Positions 48,151-60,500 of a stretch of 64,000 nucleotides of DNA are shown here, piece by piece; the stretch's first letter is position 1; each line of letters opens with the position of its first letter. Under the pieces are notes generated by a model. It had not been told where the DNA came from and searched no databases. It saw nothing but the letters and a program-made list of their open reading frames with translations. The stretch lies in contig JACSVZ010000011.1 in assembly GCA_014706295.1 (NCBI GenBank), positions 10,158,163 through 10,222,162 on the forward strand, in the 5' to 3' direction. Source of the stretch: Lycocorax pyrrhopterus obiensis (taxonomy: Eukaryota > Chordata > Aves > Passeriformes > Paradisaeidae). The position numbers and the translations under genes were made by a program.

Positions 48151-51100
48151 ACATATGTTGGATCATCTAGCATGCCACTAGAGTATTGGCACCTGTGCTA
48201 CAGAGCACAATGGCCTTTAAAAAAATTAAAATACTTTTTAAAAATATAGTTTCAAAAGATGGTAAGCATCCAGGTCAACTGCCACTAAAGTCTTCCCATC
48301 GATTTTGATGGGAGTACACAAGAACAAATTCAGATTATTTTATATGGCAAATTGGAAAGAAAAGCATTTTCCACTTTTTTCCCCCCAAAATCTGTAGTTT
48401 TACAGGATCATTAGTATACTGCTTATGATTTCAGATCTTAAGGAGACTTTTTAAAATCATCTGAGTTTAATTTCAGTTGTATGTACCTAAATTTGCACTG
48501 TCCAGCCCCTGCATCTGGGGAAAGGGACAGGGTTTGGGACAGAGGTGCTGCTGGCACCTGGAGATGGGGAGCAGAGAGGGATGGCCTGATCACTCCATGG
48601 TAACACCAGTGGTGTTAACTCTTTTCTGGAAAAAACGTATCCTTTATCAAGAACAAATGATCTTGGTGAAGACCTCTGATAATATACAATGGATTAGCAT
48701 TATTAAAAATGTATTTCACTTGATTTGTCATAATAACACTTCTTGGAAGAGAGATGAAAAATACTCTTCTGAAAGTCCAGTGGATTTAGCTTAGCTTTGA
48801 GAAACTTGGTACCCGGTAGTAGTAGCCAGCCCAGGCATGTTTTCAACTCCTGGGAAACATCTGTGTGAAAGAGGTTTTTAATTTCTGATGTAATGGTTTT
48901 GGTTAAGAAACCTCATTTTTTTGGCAGTTGCATGAATGAGTTTAATTTTTATAATTAAAATACTTTGATTAATTTGTTTCATTTTAGTGAAAATGTCAAC
49001 AACATTGATTACATTTAGATATTTTTCAGTCTAAATGAAGCGGTAAATATTTTTGTAAATGAATTCATCTGTTGTTTAGAGAACATACAAGTGTAAAAGA
49101 AAGCAGAGTTAATTTGTTTCTTACCCTATTGACCATCCTGCTAATATTCACCATCCCTTTGTAGCACAAGTTACAAAGTGTTTAATACCTTAAGTCAGAA
49201 AACTATGTTGGCATTTTTACAGGGCCTTTTTAAATAAGTCTGTGGCTTGGGAATGTTTCCACACCTGCCTCTTCCTCAAAATCCCCTCCAAAGAGAAGTA
49301 GTTTTAAATCATGGTTAGTCTTTATCTAAGACTAATGTTTACTTGCCTTTGCAGCCCCTGCATGTGTTAGCAGAGTGGGATGGAAGTGGAATAATTACTT
49401 AATGTCATTATATAGAATGTAAACCCAACTAGGAACCTAAAGATGCGATTCTTTTTTTTTTTTTTAATTCTTCTCCTTACAAAGTTGAGGGGCAGGTGGG
49501 AATAAGGCAGCCATTGCTGTGGGAAATAGCTTAAGAAATATCCATGATCATGCTGTATCCGTTTCATTGATTTCATGCAAACTAATGGCTTTTGCATGTT
49601 TTTAGAGAAGCTGGTTGGGTGTCATAAGAAATTAATATGCTTTGGAAGATGTCCAAAACTTTGATAATGCCCTTTTTTTTTAATACTAGTTATTAAATAT
49701 TCTATAGTTAAAATAGGTGACAGCTGAGTGTTGATTAGGGTAGAATAAATCAGAACAAATATTAATAACTTGCTTGTGTTCTGCATGGGCAAAATTTCAA
49801 GTCAATGATAAAATATTGTTAATCAGTGGATTGATTTGACCATAAAGCAGTTGTATATTGATGCAATGGAAGCATTAAATTTGAACATTGTCATCTCTGT
49901 GTGTCTGAGATTTGAAAGCTACATTGCAGACTCTGAATTGCCCACTATTGATGGTAATCAGAGAAGGGGATTTTTAAGGGAGATATCCACTCTCTACAGA
50001 ATGGAAAGGGGAAAAGTTCTCTAATGAATATGATGCAAGATGATCAAAGCAGATCATCAAAGTATGGAGGAGCTACTGTAACAGTCATATCTCTACTAAT
50101 GGCCCTTGCTGTCTGCCTGTCACTAAACTGTAGAGAGAGGGAGGGGAAAAATAGTTCAGAGGACAAAGTAGCGTGGTGGGGGGATTATTTTCCCAGGCAC
50201 ATTCCTGGTGTTTGAGTCCCTAAATCTGAAATGGTAAGTTGGAGTATTAAGCAGTAATTTTAGACGTATGACTTTTACTGAGCTGGAAGTTCTAGTTCAG
50301 GAGACACTGAGGTCCAGGTTTAATTCTCCAGGAAGTACTATTTGGATATTTGGTGTGTTGACATTAACCATACACTGATTCAGAACCAAAAGCTTTGTCA
50401 GTTGTAAACAGCTGATCTTTTCCGCTTAGAAGTGGGTTTTTGTCAGGTGGTCTCTCATGACAAAGGAGTTGTACTGAGATTAGGGAGTTTATTTTTTATT
50501 TCAAAATAAAAGGACATTTGAGTCTAGGCACAAGGGAAAATGTCTACTCTTTGCCTCTTTTGCACCTCTCAAATCCATTGGAATATGTTTATTAGTTCTC
50601 TGAAGACTGAAAAGGCTTTGAATTGTCAGTGGCACGTGTATTCACACACAGAAATCTGAGAGAAGCTGGAAATTTTTTTTGTTTTGACTGGCACTAGCAA
50701 GACACTAGCTAAGTGAAATGCAGTAGGTAGCTGTGAACAATTTCCTCCTCCTTTTTTTGTGTTCATATTTTATTTACTGTAGCTTGCTCTCAGTGCTCCA
50801 AATAATCTTAAAATAAATCTGATCCTATTTGATAAGACCAACAGTTTCTTCCCATCTTCTCTCTTCAAATCCAATCAAATTCCTTATCAACCTAAAAATA
50901 ATCAGAGCAAGTCTCTTGAGAATTCCCCACAGCCATTACCTGACTTTGCCCAGAATATTTCCTCATCTCTTAGGGAGAAGGGAGTGCCAAAAAAATGCCA
51001 GTAGCCTGGCTTCAAAGAAAGAGATCTCACTCACTGACTGGTATTGCTTCTCCTGGGGGTTTCTTTTGTGAGCAGTTGCAGCAGTTGCTACTGTGGGCAA

Positions 51101-52650
51101 ATTAAAAAGAGAGGAAGAACATCTAAACAGGTAATTTCCCACAAGTTTTTGTGATATACAGGAAAAGCTGCATTTAAAAAGGTGCTTAGACAGCTGTAAA
51201 CAGAAATTGCACACTGGTTACATTTTTCAAATGGACTGATTATAGATACAAAACATTATGGAATTGTCATTGCCATCTTTTCTAGTGTACATGAAGTAAT
51301 CATTCAGCAGAAAACAAAACCAAACCAAAAGCAGGAGGTGTGGTGTCCATTGCTAGGGAACAGTTCTGAAGCATGGCAGAGCAGCTTCAATGAGCAGAAA
51401 TGTTGTGTGGTATCTTAACCCAGTAATGCTGTATTGCATGGGTAAACATCCCAAGTGAAGTCAGAACAATTAAAGAATGAAAGTCTGGGTTTAACTGTAT
51501 TTTTTCAAAATCTATGCATATTATAATAAGATATAGAACTCCATTTCTAATTGAGGTAACATTGTGTATGGTGATGAATAGATGCCCACGTGTCTGAAAT
51601 TAAATGACATGAATGGCCTTTCTGTAGTCACCAGCATAAAGGAAAGAGAGATTTACACAAGGCCATCTAGTGAGTTCCTGGGCATGCCAAGGAGAAGCAT
51701 CACTCTCTTTGGAATCTCAGTCCAGAGCTCTGTCTGCTGGGGCTCACTGCCTGCTTTGTATGGAGACATGCTCCAGCTTCCTCCAAGTCAGCTCTTTGAT
51801 TCATGAGCTCTGAACATAATTAAATGATGCTGTAGATGTAAGATGTGAATTCTTACATTTTTACCTCTCTAAAATATAACTCAATGGAAGACACGAACTG
51901 AACGGGAAAGCTGCCATTCTACTCATGAGTGCTTGTTTTCTCTTTCGGGCTCAGCAAAAACAACAGTAAGGGCCAAGTCATTTGATCACCATTATGTGTA
52001 GTAATTTGTCTGAAGTTATTTTCTCATTGTGCTTTGGAGAAAATGACAGAATAGGGGTAGATGGGACAATTTACAGCTGTTTTTAATAATTCATTTTAGC
52101 ATTGATATGTGACAGAAAATCTCCATTTGAGCTCAGAGGTTGAAAGCTATTTCATAGCAAAAGGAAGCGACTTGTTTGCATTGGTTTCTTAATACAGAAT
52201 GCTTAAAGCAGCAGAAACTACTTTAGTAAAACTGCATGTAATAAATACAAATATAGTGAGGGGATTTGGGAAATGCAGTTTGTGAATGAGTCTATATGAG
52301 AACAGAAATGAGACCTGTAGTATTTGGGTGGAGATTGTTCCTCAGGCTGCAAACTGCCTTTAGGTTCATACGCTTCTCTCATCTGCAAGTACAAAGGAGT
52401 CTGTGCACAGGGGAGGAGAGAAATGTGGCCCTTTATGATGAGTGAAATGAGAGCTTGAGTACCCATGAGCACTGTTCTATTAGCACAGCCCAAGACCAAA
52501 GGTATTGCAAATTAATTGAGCAAAAGAATTTGTGTACAGTTGGCATGTCTGTTCTTACATGAATCAAAAGGAGGAATTGGGCAGAGCTTCTTTTAGGAAG
52601 AAGAGAAAAGCATATGTTAGTTATTGTATTGAGAGGATGTTTTTATGAGA
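48151..52650. other. Non-coding desert
   Basis: No gene. A GC-raised patch at 48500-48610 and a unique-looking stretch at 49830-49990 (CNE-like, AT-balanced, no repeat) are the only features of note. A 14-T run sits at 49452-49465. ORFs up to 105 codons (48477-48794) have no recognisable domain. Confidence 0.65.
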
Positions 52651-53020
52651 AAAGGGGATGCTGCTTCATTAATAACTGACATGTCACACCAATTCTGGTA
52701 GGTCTGATAGATTAAACATGAACCTCTCATTATTCAAGCAGCTGAAATGTATTGGCTGCTTTACCCACCTAATATTTATTCCTTGCACAGTATAACTACA
52801 AAATTGACATCTTCTTTTAAAATTGTTTGGCTGTAATAAATATAAAACTTTAACCGCTGATGTAAAGCATTGCTAGCTGGCATCATTTCCTATCCCTTTT
52901 TAATTATTCTTGACACTGTGGAGAAACATCTAATATAAATCTGTAATGTGCTCTGATGACAAACTACACGGTTGGAAGACCATGTAATCTCTCCACAATT
53001 AATTAAAGTGCACAGAGCTG
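52651..53020. promoter_or_regulatory. Candidate conserved non-coding element
   Basis: A long unique-looking stretch with evenly mixed bases, no repeat signature and no ORF. It contains homeodomain-type TAATTA cores, a CpG-bearing TTAACCGCTG near 52852, another in ACACGGTTGG near 52967, and the 10-bp palindrome-like AATTAATTAA at 52997-53006. It ends abruptly at a poly-C/poly-T tract. This is the kind of sequence that usually aligns across amniotes, but I could not test that. Confidence 0.35.
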
Positions 53021-53063
53021 CTTTTTCCCCCCCCCCCCTTTTTTTTTTTCCCCACCCCCCCCC
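53021..53063 (-). repeat. Homopyrimidine tract, G-quadruplex-prone on the minus strand
   Basis: From 53021 the + strand is pure pyrimidine for 33 bases: T5, C12 (53027-53038), T11 (53039-53049) and C4 (53050-53053). One A follows, then C9 (53055-53063). The minus strand therefore has G9, G4 and G12 runs. Such tracts can form triplex (H-DNA) or G-quadruplex structures and are hard to sequence, so lengths may be inexact. Confidence 0.9.
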
Positions 53064-53860
53064 AGCAACCAGATGCCACTGACTGGCTCAAATAACGTTG
53101 CTGTCAACTGTAAAAAATTAAGATCCAAACCCTATGAAAAGTACTTAAATAAAGAAACCAGATGCCAGGTTACTTTTTGATATTATGGCATACATCTTGG
53201 TGGAAGGCACTATTGTTCAACATCTGTAGCTTTACATACTTAATTACTGACACAGCAAATCTGTTGGCAGTTTATTTCCACAAGTATCTGTCACTTCAGC
53301 AAATCCTGTATTGAAAACTGAACTATGCCAATCAGTGTGAATAGTTCACCAGCACGCCTAGAGCAACGAAATTAAGGAGGATTTGAGTGCTGTTTGTTCA
53401 ATGAGCATAGCCTTTTGTTTTTGAATGGGTGTGAATCTGCTTCTGAAGAGCTTCAGCTCTGTGCTAGAAGCACTTAGCAGTCCTGTAAGGCTTGTGGACA
53501 CATGGAGTCGATCAAATGCAAATTAATAACAATTTTTAGGCCACATAAGAATGTTGCTGTAATGTTTATTGACTGTAATAATACTGTGGATGGAAGACAG
53601 GTTAATAAAAAGTGTTTATTAAATATTATTGTACCACCATATGACTTTCAGTGGTGAAGTCTGTAGGCACAGGAAACTGCAGGTGCAGGTTAATTTGCAA
53701 GATATCAGCAAAAGTTCAGACACTATTAATTAACATTACAAGAAAGAATTTAATAAATGCAATCATTTTTGTGTTGACATTACTGTATGAAAAAATCACC
53801 TCAAATTTATTATTTAACATGGCTTTTTTGATAGAAATGTTTGAAATGCATTAATGTGCT
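53064..53860. promoter_or_regulatory. Candidate conserved element with POU/SOX composite site
   Basis: A perfect octamer ATGCAAAT (53516-53523) is followed directly by TAAT and a SOX-type AACAAT (53528-53533), all within 18 bases. POU-SOX composites of this form are well-known features of vertebrate neural and stem-cell enhancers. The surrounding DNA is unique-looking, keeps scattered CpGs (ATAACGTTGC, CAGCACGCC, GAGTCGATC) and has no repeat signature. The short ORF at 53651-53854 is AT-driven and not credible. Actual use as an enhancer is inference. Confidence 0.35.
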
Positions 53861-54939
53861 TTCTGCTCTTTCTGCAACAATAGAATGAAAAGGATGATAT
53901 GCTAGGGTCTGGTTTTCCTACGCGCCTGGCAGGTGTATTTAGATCAACAAAGTAAAGTGTTTTGGGGTCACAGGTATTCGGAAAAACTCCACTGTGCTTC
54001 ATTACTTTTCAGTTAGGGTTGTTATTAGAAAGAGTTTTTCAAGCATCACAAAATAAATCGTTGTGGTTGTTAGTGGGGCCTTTTGTGGGTGGAATGTGCA
54101 GCTGTTGTGACAAGCGGGAGCAGTTTCCCATCTCCAGCACCTCTGCCATGCAGCTCGCTCTGTGCACGGGACCAGCTGTAGGGCAGACGTCCCAACAATT
54201 GATCTCCTCAGGATGAGCAGCTCCATAACTATGGAATGGTGTGACCCCACTGTCTCAGCTGATTGTGCGGTGCTGAAGGCTTCCCGTGCAGTAGAAGGTC
54301 TTTAGTTCTGTTGTGTTTTGGGGAGGTTTCTCCTTATGGAATAGTGTCAGTGTTTGTAAACTCTTCTCTTAACTCACCAACTTTTGATTCACATTTCACT
54401 TTATGCCACCATTCACTCACTCCTCACTGATAATAAATCAATAGGATTACAGTCCATTTCCTTGCTGCGTGGTGTATTTTTTAAAAGAAATTACTGCTGT
54501 TGCTAGAGACAGAGGAGGTTTTTTGTGCTACAAGGCAGTTGGCACAGCTAGAACCTTAAGCTACACTACTTGTTAATGTTTCTCTTGGAGAGGAAACTCC
54601 TTTTTAGCAAACTGTACTGACTCATCAGCTTTCTGATTCAGCTTACAGTGCTTCCACTGAAAAGCTTTTTAAAATAGAGCGATCAAAACTGCAGAGCAGT
54701 TCCTAAACTGAGAATATGGATGCAATGTGGTGGTGTAAATCCATATGAAACTGATACAAACAATGTATAAGCTTTTCTGTGCTGGTTATTTTTGCTGTCT
54801 TTTTTAAAATACTTTGTGTTCTGTCAATGGGTTTAGTGTATTCTCAATTATTACATTTTTTTGAATCGTCTAATTTGGAGTTATATACAGTATAATCATG
54901 TTATTTATACTTCCATTATAGTTGAGGGATTTACAAACT
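53861..54939. other. Non-coding, with a GC-raised patch
   Basis: A GC-raised patch at 54060-54300 has ORFs open on both strands (53962-54216 plus, 54002-54250 minus) and several CpGs, but no recognisable domain. The remainder is ordinary AT-rich DNA. Confidence 0.5.
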
Positions 54940-55015
54940 ATGGATCAAATTTCACTATCAAGTACCTCCAATAAATCCCATTAGTTTCACCCATTTTAGT
55001 GGGCTGTAACTAAGA
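54940..55015. repeat. Possible old amniote repeat fragment
   Basis: GGATCAAATTTCACTATCAA and AAATCCCATTAGTTTCACCC resemble a frequent old amniote repeat pattern (GATCAAATCCT...CCCATTGACTTCA). It is short and diverged, so this is a tentative call. Confidence 0.3.
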
Positions 55016-55249
55016 GCATGTAGAGACCCAAATGAATATGTTCACATGCAAGACAGCCCTTGCAACCATTTGAGGACCGGACAGGGCACCCACAGTGCAG
55101 AGCACACAGTGAGGACTTCTCCCTGCAGAAATCAGGCACAGAGCATAAAACTTGTGCATTAAAAACATTCCAGTTTGGGCAAAATCAACATTCTAAGGGC
55201 ACAGTAATTGCCAGGGGATTTTAGTGACCACAAATGGTTAGGAACTTGG
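55016..55249. other. Non-coding
   Basis: No feature recognised. Moderately GC-raised around 55060-55130, without an ORF. Confidence 0.5.
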
Positions 55250-55500
55250 TTTTACATCTCATCTGACCAATAGTTTATGACGCGCTGTGGTTTTTGCTTT
55301 TCTGTAACAACATGTTTCTTGGATCGTTTAAAGTATTTGGCTTGCAACACCTCAGAGGCATGGGTTAGCTCGCAGTAATGCATACTTTGATGTCTCTTAT
55401 TGTTAAATTATATAGTGCGTACAATATTTCATTTTATTTAATACAAATCATTTTTATTTACTTAAAAGGAGCAAGCTGTCTTATTATATGTGTTTGGCTT
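55250..55500. promoter_or_regulatory. Candidate conserved non-coding element
   Basis: Unique-looking sequence that retains CpGs in ATGACGCGCTG (two), TGGATCGTTT, AGCTCGCAG and AGTGCGTAC, five in about 150 bases of otherwise CpG-poor DNA. Many TAAT/TTAT cores are present. No ORF or repeat was recognised. The call is by appearance only. Confidence 0.3.
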
Positions 55501-55849
55501 AGAAACAAAGAAATTATATTCTTTTAAGAGGTGTTTTATGTTTTATGGTTACTGAGAGAATAAATGGCCTTTTAATAGGCATTTATATAAGTGGGATCCA
55601 TGTCTCCACTCTATTATATATTTTCAAATAATTAAAAGTGCTATACAAATGCTATATGATAGCCTTCAAAAAGAAAAAGAGGGAAAACCCATGTGGTTTA
55701 AGATATCAGGGAAAAAATCCTGTTTCTTGGGGAGGGGGGAGGCAGAAAGGTTTATTAGGGTAATTTAATTTCTACTGATGCTGCAAACATGCATGGGATG
55801 AGGATGTGGCGGTTCAAGTGTAGACGCTGCTTGCACTGTTCCCTATGGT
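55501..55849. other. Non-coding filler
   Basis: AT-rich with a G-run near 55730-55740. Nothing recognised. Confidence 0.6.
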
Positions 55850-56010
55850 GACCTGTTCTTCATTGAGACAGTCAATTGACACAGACGCCAGTGCATTTAT
55901 TACTGAGTCTACTGTAAATGAGACTTTCAGTCTTGCCAGGGATAGATCTTTTTCCTGTGTTCACCACTATCACACATCACATTCGAGGACGGGGGAAAAG
56001 GAACTTTTAA
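55850..56010. promoter_or_regulatory. Candidate conserved element with a 10-bp palindrome
   Basis: GTCAATTGAC (55871-55880) is a perfect palindrome, followed by unique-looking sequence with ACAGACGCCAGTGC and ATTCGAGGACGG, three CpGs in all. No ORF or repeat was recognised. It belongs to the 52.6-56.1 kb cluster of candidate elements. Confidence 0.25.
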
Positions 56011-57354
56011 AACAATAATATCAAACAACATGGGGGAAAATGTTAAATATTACCATATGAAGAACTGATTAAATTTGTATGGTTTTCTTTCAGTAAAAAT
56101 TGATATGTGATGAAACACAGTGCAGCTGGATAACTTGTTTTGGCTAACGTTCCAGTGTTCTCTGATCTCTTTACTGAGCTATATATAAAAAAGAAACCAT
56201 ATCAGCACCCTTGTTCCTGTTGTACAGGCTCTGACATAAATGCCCCCTCTCGCTTTGCCCCGTACCATCTGGACTGCAAAAAACTTAACATGAGTTTGCC
56301 AGTGAGGTAGTTTATCTACATATCTTCTTCATATTCAGGTCTACTCTCAAATATCATTTTTTTAAGTCTACTCATTGCAGTTTTCATGCATTTAATTTGT
56401 AAAAACTACTGTACGTAGGTATTCCCAATCCATCAGTGCTGGAGAACTAAGGAGCAGATGCCACTCATGCTTCATTTTCAATGTAGCCCAGAGAAAATTT
56501 TGTTCTGATAGCTGGGAACTGAAGACTAGGTCTCATATTCAGACATTGTCTGAGCATTTTCTTGTTCAGTCCTTCAGACTTCATGGGGTCTTACACGCTG
56601 GTCATTAATTAGTGAAAATGCCACAGTCTTTAGGTACCTCTTCCTATTTCATTGCAATACAATTTTTGGTTGTGCATATACTGGGCTTATGATTGTGGTA
56701 TTTTTTGTGTGTTGAAGAAATTCAGGAGCACTTCTTCCATGAGGATGTGTTCAAAAAGCCAGCTCATTTTTATGAAAAGGCATAAAAGGTCTGTCAAAGT
56801 AATAAACTTCTGCTTGTCAATATCAGAGGTTATTTTAAAATTGATATTTCTTATGAATATTCCTCAGCACCTGAAATGCAGAATTGTGAGTTTAGGTTAG
56901 TTTGCTTACTTTAAATTCCTTTCTTCAGCCAAATGTCCTTATATTGCAGGCTTTTTGGCTGGCACAGGGAGATCAGACTTCCTGCTCATTGATGTAAATA
57001 GAATTTTTCTTTTATTTTGGGAGTGGCAGGGGGTTGCTACAAAGTTTAATTTTCCATTTTGTTAACTAAGAACATATGCCAAGGGTCTTGGACTCTCTGA
57101 AGTACTGACTGACATAAAATATAATGGCAATCCAGCATGGGCTGGGGCTGAAAAATTTTGGATATTGTCCCACTAGATTCTGGAAGACTGCAGATTTTTT
57201 TAACTGGGATAGATAGCATGGGTAATTTGCTCTTCGCTTTGGCACACTCTGTTTAATTGCAACTACAGCAGAGCAAAACCATCTGCTAAAGTGATCAAGG
57301 TCGTAGGTTTTGAGTTATGAACATTAGAGAAAGTCATAGATACGGTTCTTCTTG
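56011..57354. other. Non-coding desert
   Basis: No gene or repeat recognised. The 82-codon ORF at 56652-56900 has no recognisable content. Confidence 0.65.
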
Positions 57355-57547
57355 TCATTTCTTGTGGTGGAGCCCCACGGAGAGATCCCCCATCCGTGGT
57401 CTGTAGTGGTTGTCTCTGTTGTTTGGTGAGTGCCAGCCGTGTGCTCCATCCCCTGCCAGCCCTGTGCTGCTGCAGCTGCTGCCGCACTGTGCTGCTTCTG
57501 CTTGCTCTGCTTGTCAGTGTTGTTCCTGAGTCTTCCGTATTTTTCAA
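57355..57547 (-). other. CTG-rich GC-raised block
   Basis: CTG/GCTGC-type triplets dominate 57466-57517 on the + strand (CTGCTGCAGCTGCTGCC), and the block keeps several CpGs (CCACGGAG, ATCCGTGG, CAGCCGTG, TGCCGCAC). On the minus strand a 94-codon ORF (57263-57547) reads Ser/Arg/Gln-rich as a result. That is typical of triplet-rich low complexity rather than a known protein. A GC-rich exon or regulatory block is possible but not supported by splice sites. Confidence 0.4.
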
Positions 57548-60500
57548 GGGTGTTTGATGCAGCCCTGTGTTGGAAAATAGGAAAAAAACAAAGGAAAGCT
57601 TCGTAACCAGTGTAGACTCAAGTTAGGAACATCTGGAGCTGTGAGGTTTTCCACACTTCGTAACAACAAAGCTCTGTTTTAGCTGTTTTAATCAGATTTT
57701 CTGCTTTTGATGCTATTCTTTGCTTTGGAAAAGTTCGTGCCTGTGGTATCCTTGGTCTGTCCATGAGGACTGCAAAAGGAATGATTCCTCTGTTCTTGTG
57801 TTTGTCACTGCTCATCACTCTCTATTAGCTTTCAAATTGCTCTTCATTCTCAGCATAAACTTGCTCTGCAAACATCTTCACAGATTTCTTTTTTTTGTAT
57901 TCAGAATGCTACACTTTTATGGAAAAAACTTCCCTGGGAAAAAAAAATCTTCAAGGCCCCCAACAGAGAATTAAATAAGAATGGGAATTTGTATCCCTGC
58001 AAGAATTACCTGGATTTGAAAGGAGATATCTGCAGTTCATATACTATTAACACACTAATTCTACATAAAGCTTTCCATTTCTATTAATTTAATTCTCACT
58101 AAACGCTAATGAACTTTTATATTACATTGCATACATTTTCTCTTTTAAGTGAGGAAGGCTTATTATTATTTATTGAATGGCAGGACAGAAAGGGTTGCAA
58201 TGTACCTTTATCCTCAAAACACTAAGAGCAGAATTCTGACATTCTGATGACGTTCTCATTGTGTTTAGCCTTCCTGAACATGATTGTTGTATAAGGATAT
58301 TACACCTTTTCTGTCACTGCAGTGCACAATTATACTTGTGGATTTTCTATGCTCAGAGTCCATATTGTGTAAATGAGGAGTGTTACAGAACCAGCTTTTA
58401 TTGTCCAAGCTCCTAACTATGGACAGGAAGGCTGATATTCTAAAAGGAGCAGTTAGTAACTTCTACTTTTTGAACAAAATTCTGATGCAGTTGTAGCCAT
58501 TTTCTGTACACATAAAGAAAGATCATGGCCTTTTATGCCCTTTGAAACTTGCTTGTTTCGTTTTTCTGTCTTACCTTTGCTACTACCATAGCTCTCTTTC
58601 TGTTCATATTAGTTAATGTTATATTTGTGTCACCAACTTAACCTTCTAGGGTAAAGAGTGTCTTAGTCGTAAGAATATAGAAACTGTTGTGAAAGTTCAG
58701 GTGAAAGGTTCACCTAATTCAGCAGTCCAGTGTGAACTGTGCCTAGTTTTGGAAGCATGAAGAGTGGAGAGAGGATGCTTGAAGGCAGAAACTGTTTTTC
58801 CACATCTCAGACTTACTGGACATTTATTGTATTGGTATAACTAAGTGGGAACTAATTCTGTTGAAATGCAGTAGAACTTTGTAAAAATAACTTAAAAATT
58901 CTTGTACCATTCTGTGCCCTTAATTTAATTCAGATGTGTGTGTATTAATTCTGATTTCAGCATGGTGTGATGTATATGCTAAGTTATGACGGACAAGCTA
59001 AAATTAGAATTGCAGTTTGTACAAAGAAAAACAAATTATTTAATAGATGTACAGAACTGAGTAAGCAATTATGTAAGTTCTGTGATACTTTCGTTCACAC
59101 AGAGGAATAGTACATGTTCTCTGTAGTAAGTTTCATTCTTTAGATGTATAGGCTAAATAATGGACTTCATGAAATCAGTAATTTTTGCAAGGCTCAATTG
59201 CTTCTTTCCACAAGAGCATTGTCTGATCTGTAAACTGCAGAACCAAAAAATTTTCAGAATTACTGCCACCCCCCAAAATTACGTTGTGTTATCCTGAAGC
59301 CCAGCCAAGCAAAGTTCTGTATCCATGTGTATATGAGATGATATGTTTTCATTGGAAGAAAGAAAATGTTCAATTTTTAGACTCTTTTACATTTTTCCTT
59401 TAAATAACATCAGTCCTTAAGTGTAACTCACTGGACGGAGTGTATTTTAAAATGGTGTATGTGTGGTCCTTAACTTCTGAGAAGTGGCTACTGCCTGAGC
59501 TTTGTGGCTACTGCCTTGTTTTAGTTCTAAAATACTGGCTCTGACATGATACAGAGACAGCAGAAATGACCCAGAGAAGGTAGGAATCAGCTAAAACAAA
59601 GGAAAGCAAGTGCAAGGAAGCAGTAAAAGAAATTTTCTTGTATCAGTTCAAAGTCTTGTCCATCTGCTCTTAATTTACTGTCATGCAGACATTGGATCTT
59701 TCACTGCTATTGGGCCACACAATGAATCAAATCCTGTTTCCTAATTTCCACCATTTTAAGTTATGATCCTAGGAAATGGAATTCTGCAGTTTCTTGCCTC
59801 TCTTCATGACAGCTGGAGGAAAGGAATGAGGTGAAGAGAGGAAGCTGGCAGTGTAGACCTTTCTCTTGGGACTTACCTGGGTCCCTCCCTTTGGCTTGCA
59901 AAGTGTTGAGGTTTTGTACGTCTTTGACAGCCTTTAGGTAAGGGCTTTCTGTGGCCATTGCGTTCTCTCTTTATTTGGATACAACTGTGAAGAATTTGTC
60001 TTATTTTTGCTAGATGCTATCCAACGTTTTAATGGTATTTCATAGAAATAAAGGTGAAAATGTTCTAGGGCTGAATAGAAAAAGAAAACCCAGATGGCTT
60101 GCTTCATGCATTGCCTAGCTGTCCTCTTCCAATAAAGTCAAAATTACATTAAAACCTTGGAGTATCCCTTCTCAGATTTTATTTGATGATTTCAATATGC
60201 CTGATTTCTTTATTTCAATGATGTTGAATTAAGAGTATATATAGTTGGGAAAGAATTTTAAATAAAGTTTGGGCTCAAAAAGACTCCAAACCAAGTTCAT
60301 GGATTTGCTTAAAGGTTAACTGCTTTTCATAAGATGTGAGAGGAATTTGGTATGAAGTGACAGAAGTCTGGGTATTAGGCTTGTTCTAAAGATATGGAGC
60401 TGCAGTCACTGCTCTGTTGTGTTCTCCAAGTGTCTGTGCATCAGAATTTGCAATTGCTGCAAAATTAGAGTGCCCACACTTCATGTGCACTGACTAGGCA

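Noticed and set aside
50280..50345. MIR-head-like string (GGTCCAGGTTTAATTCTCC)
   Set aside because: Only about 20 bases fit and no SINE core or tail follows.
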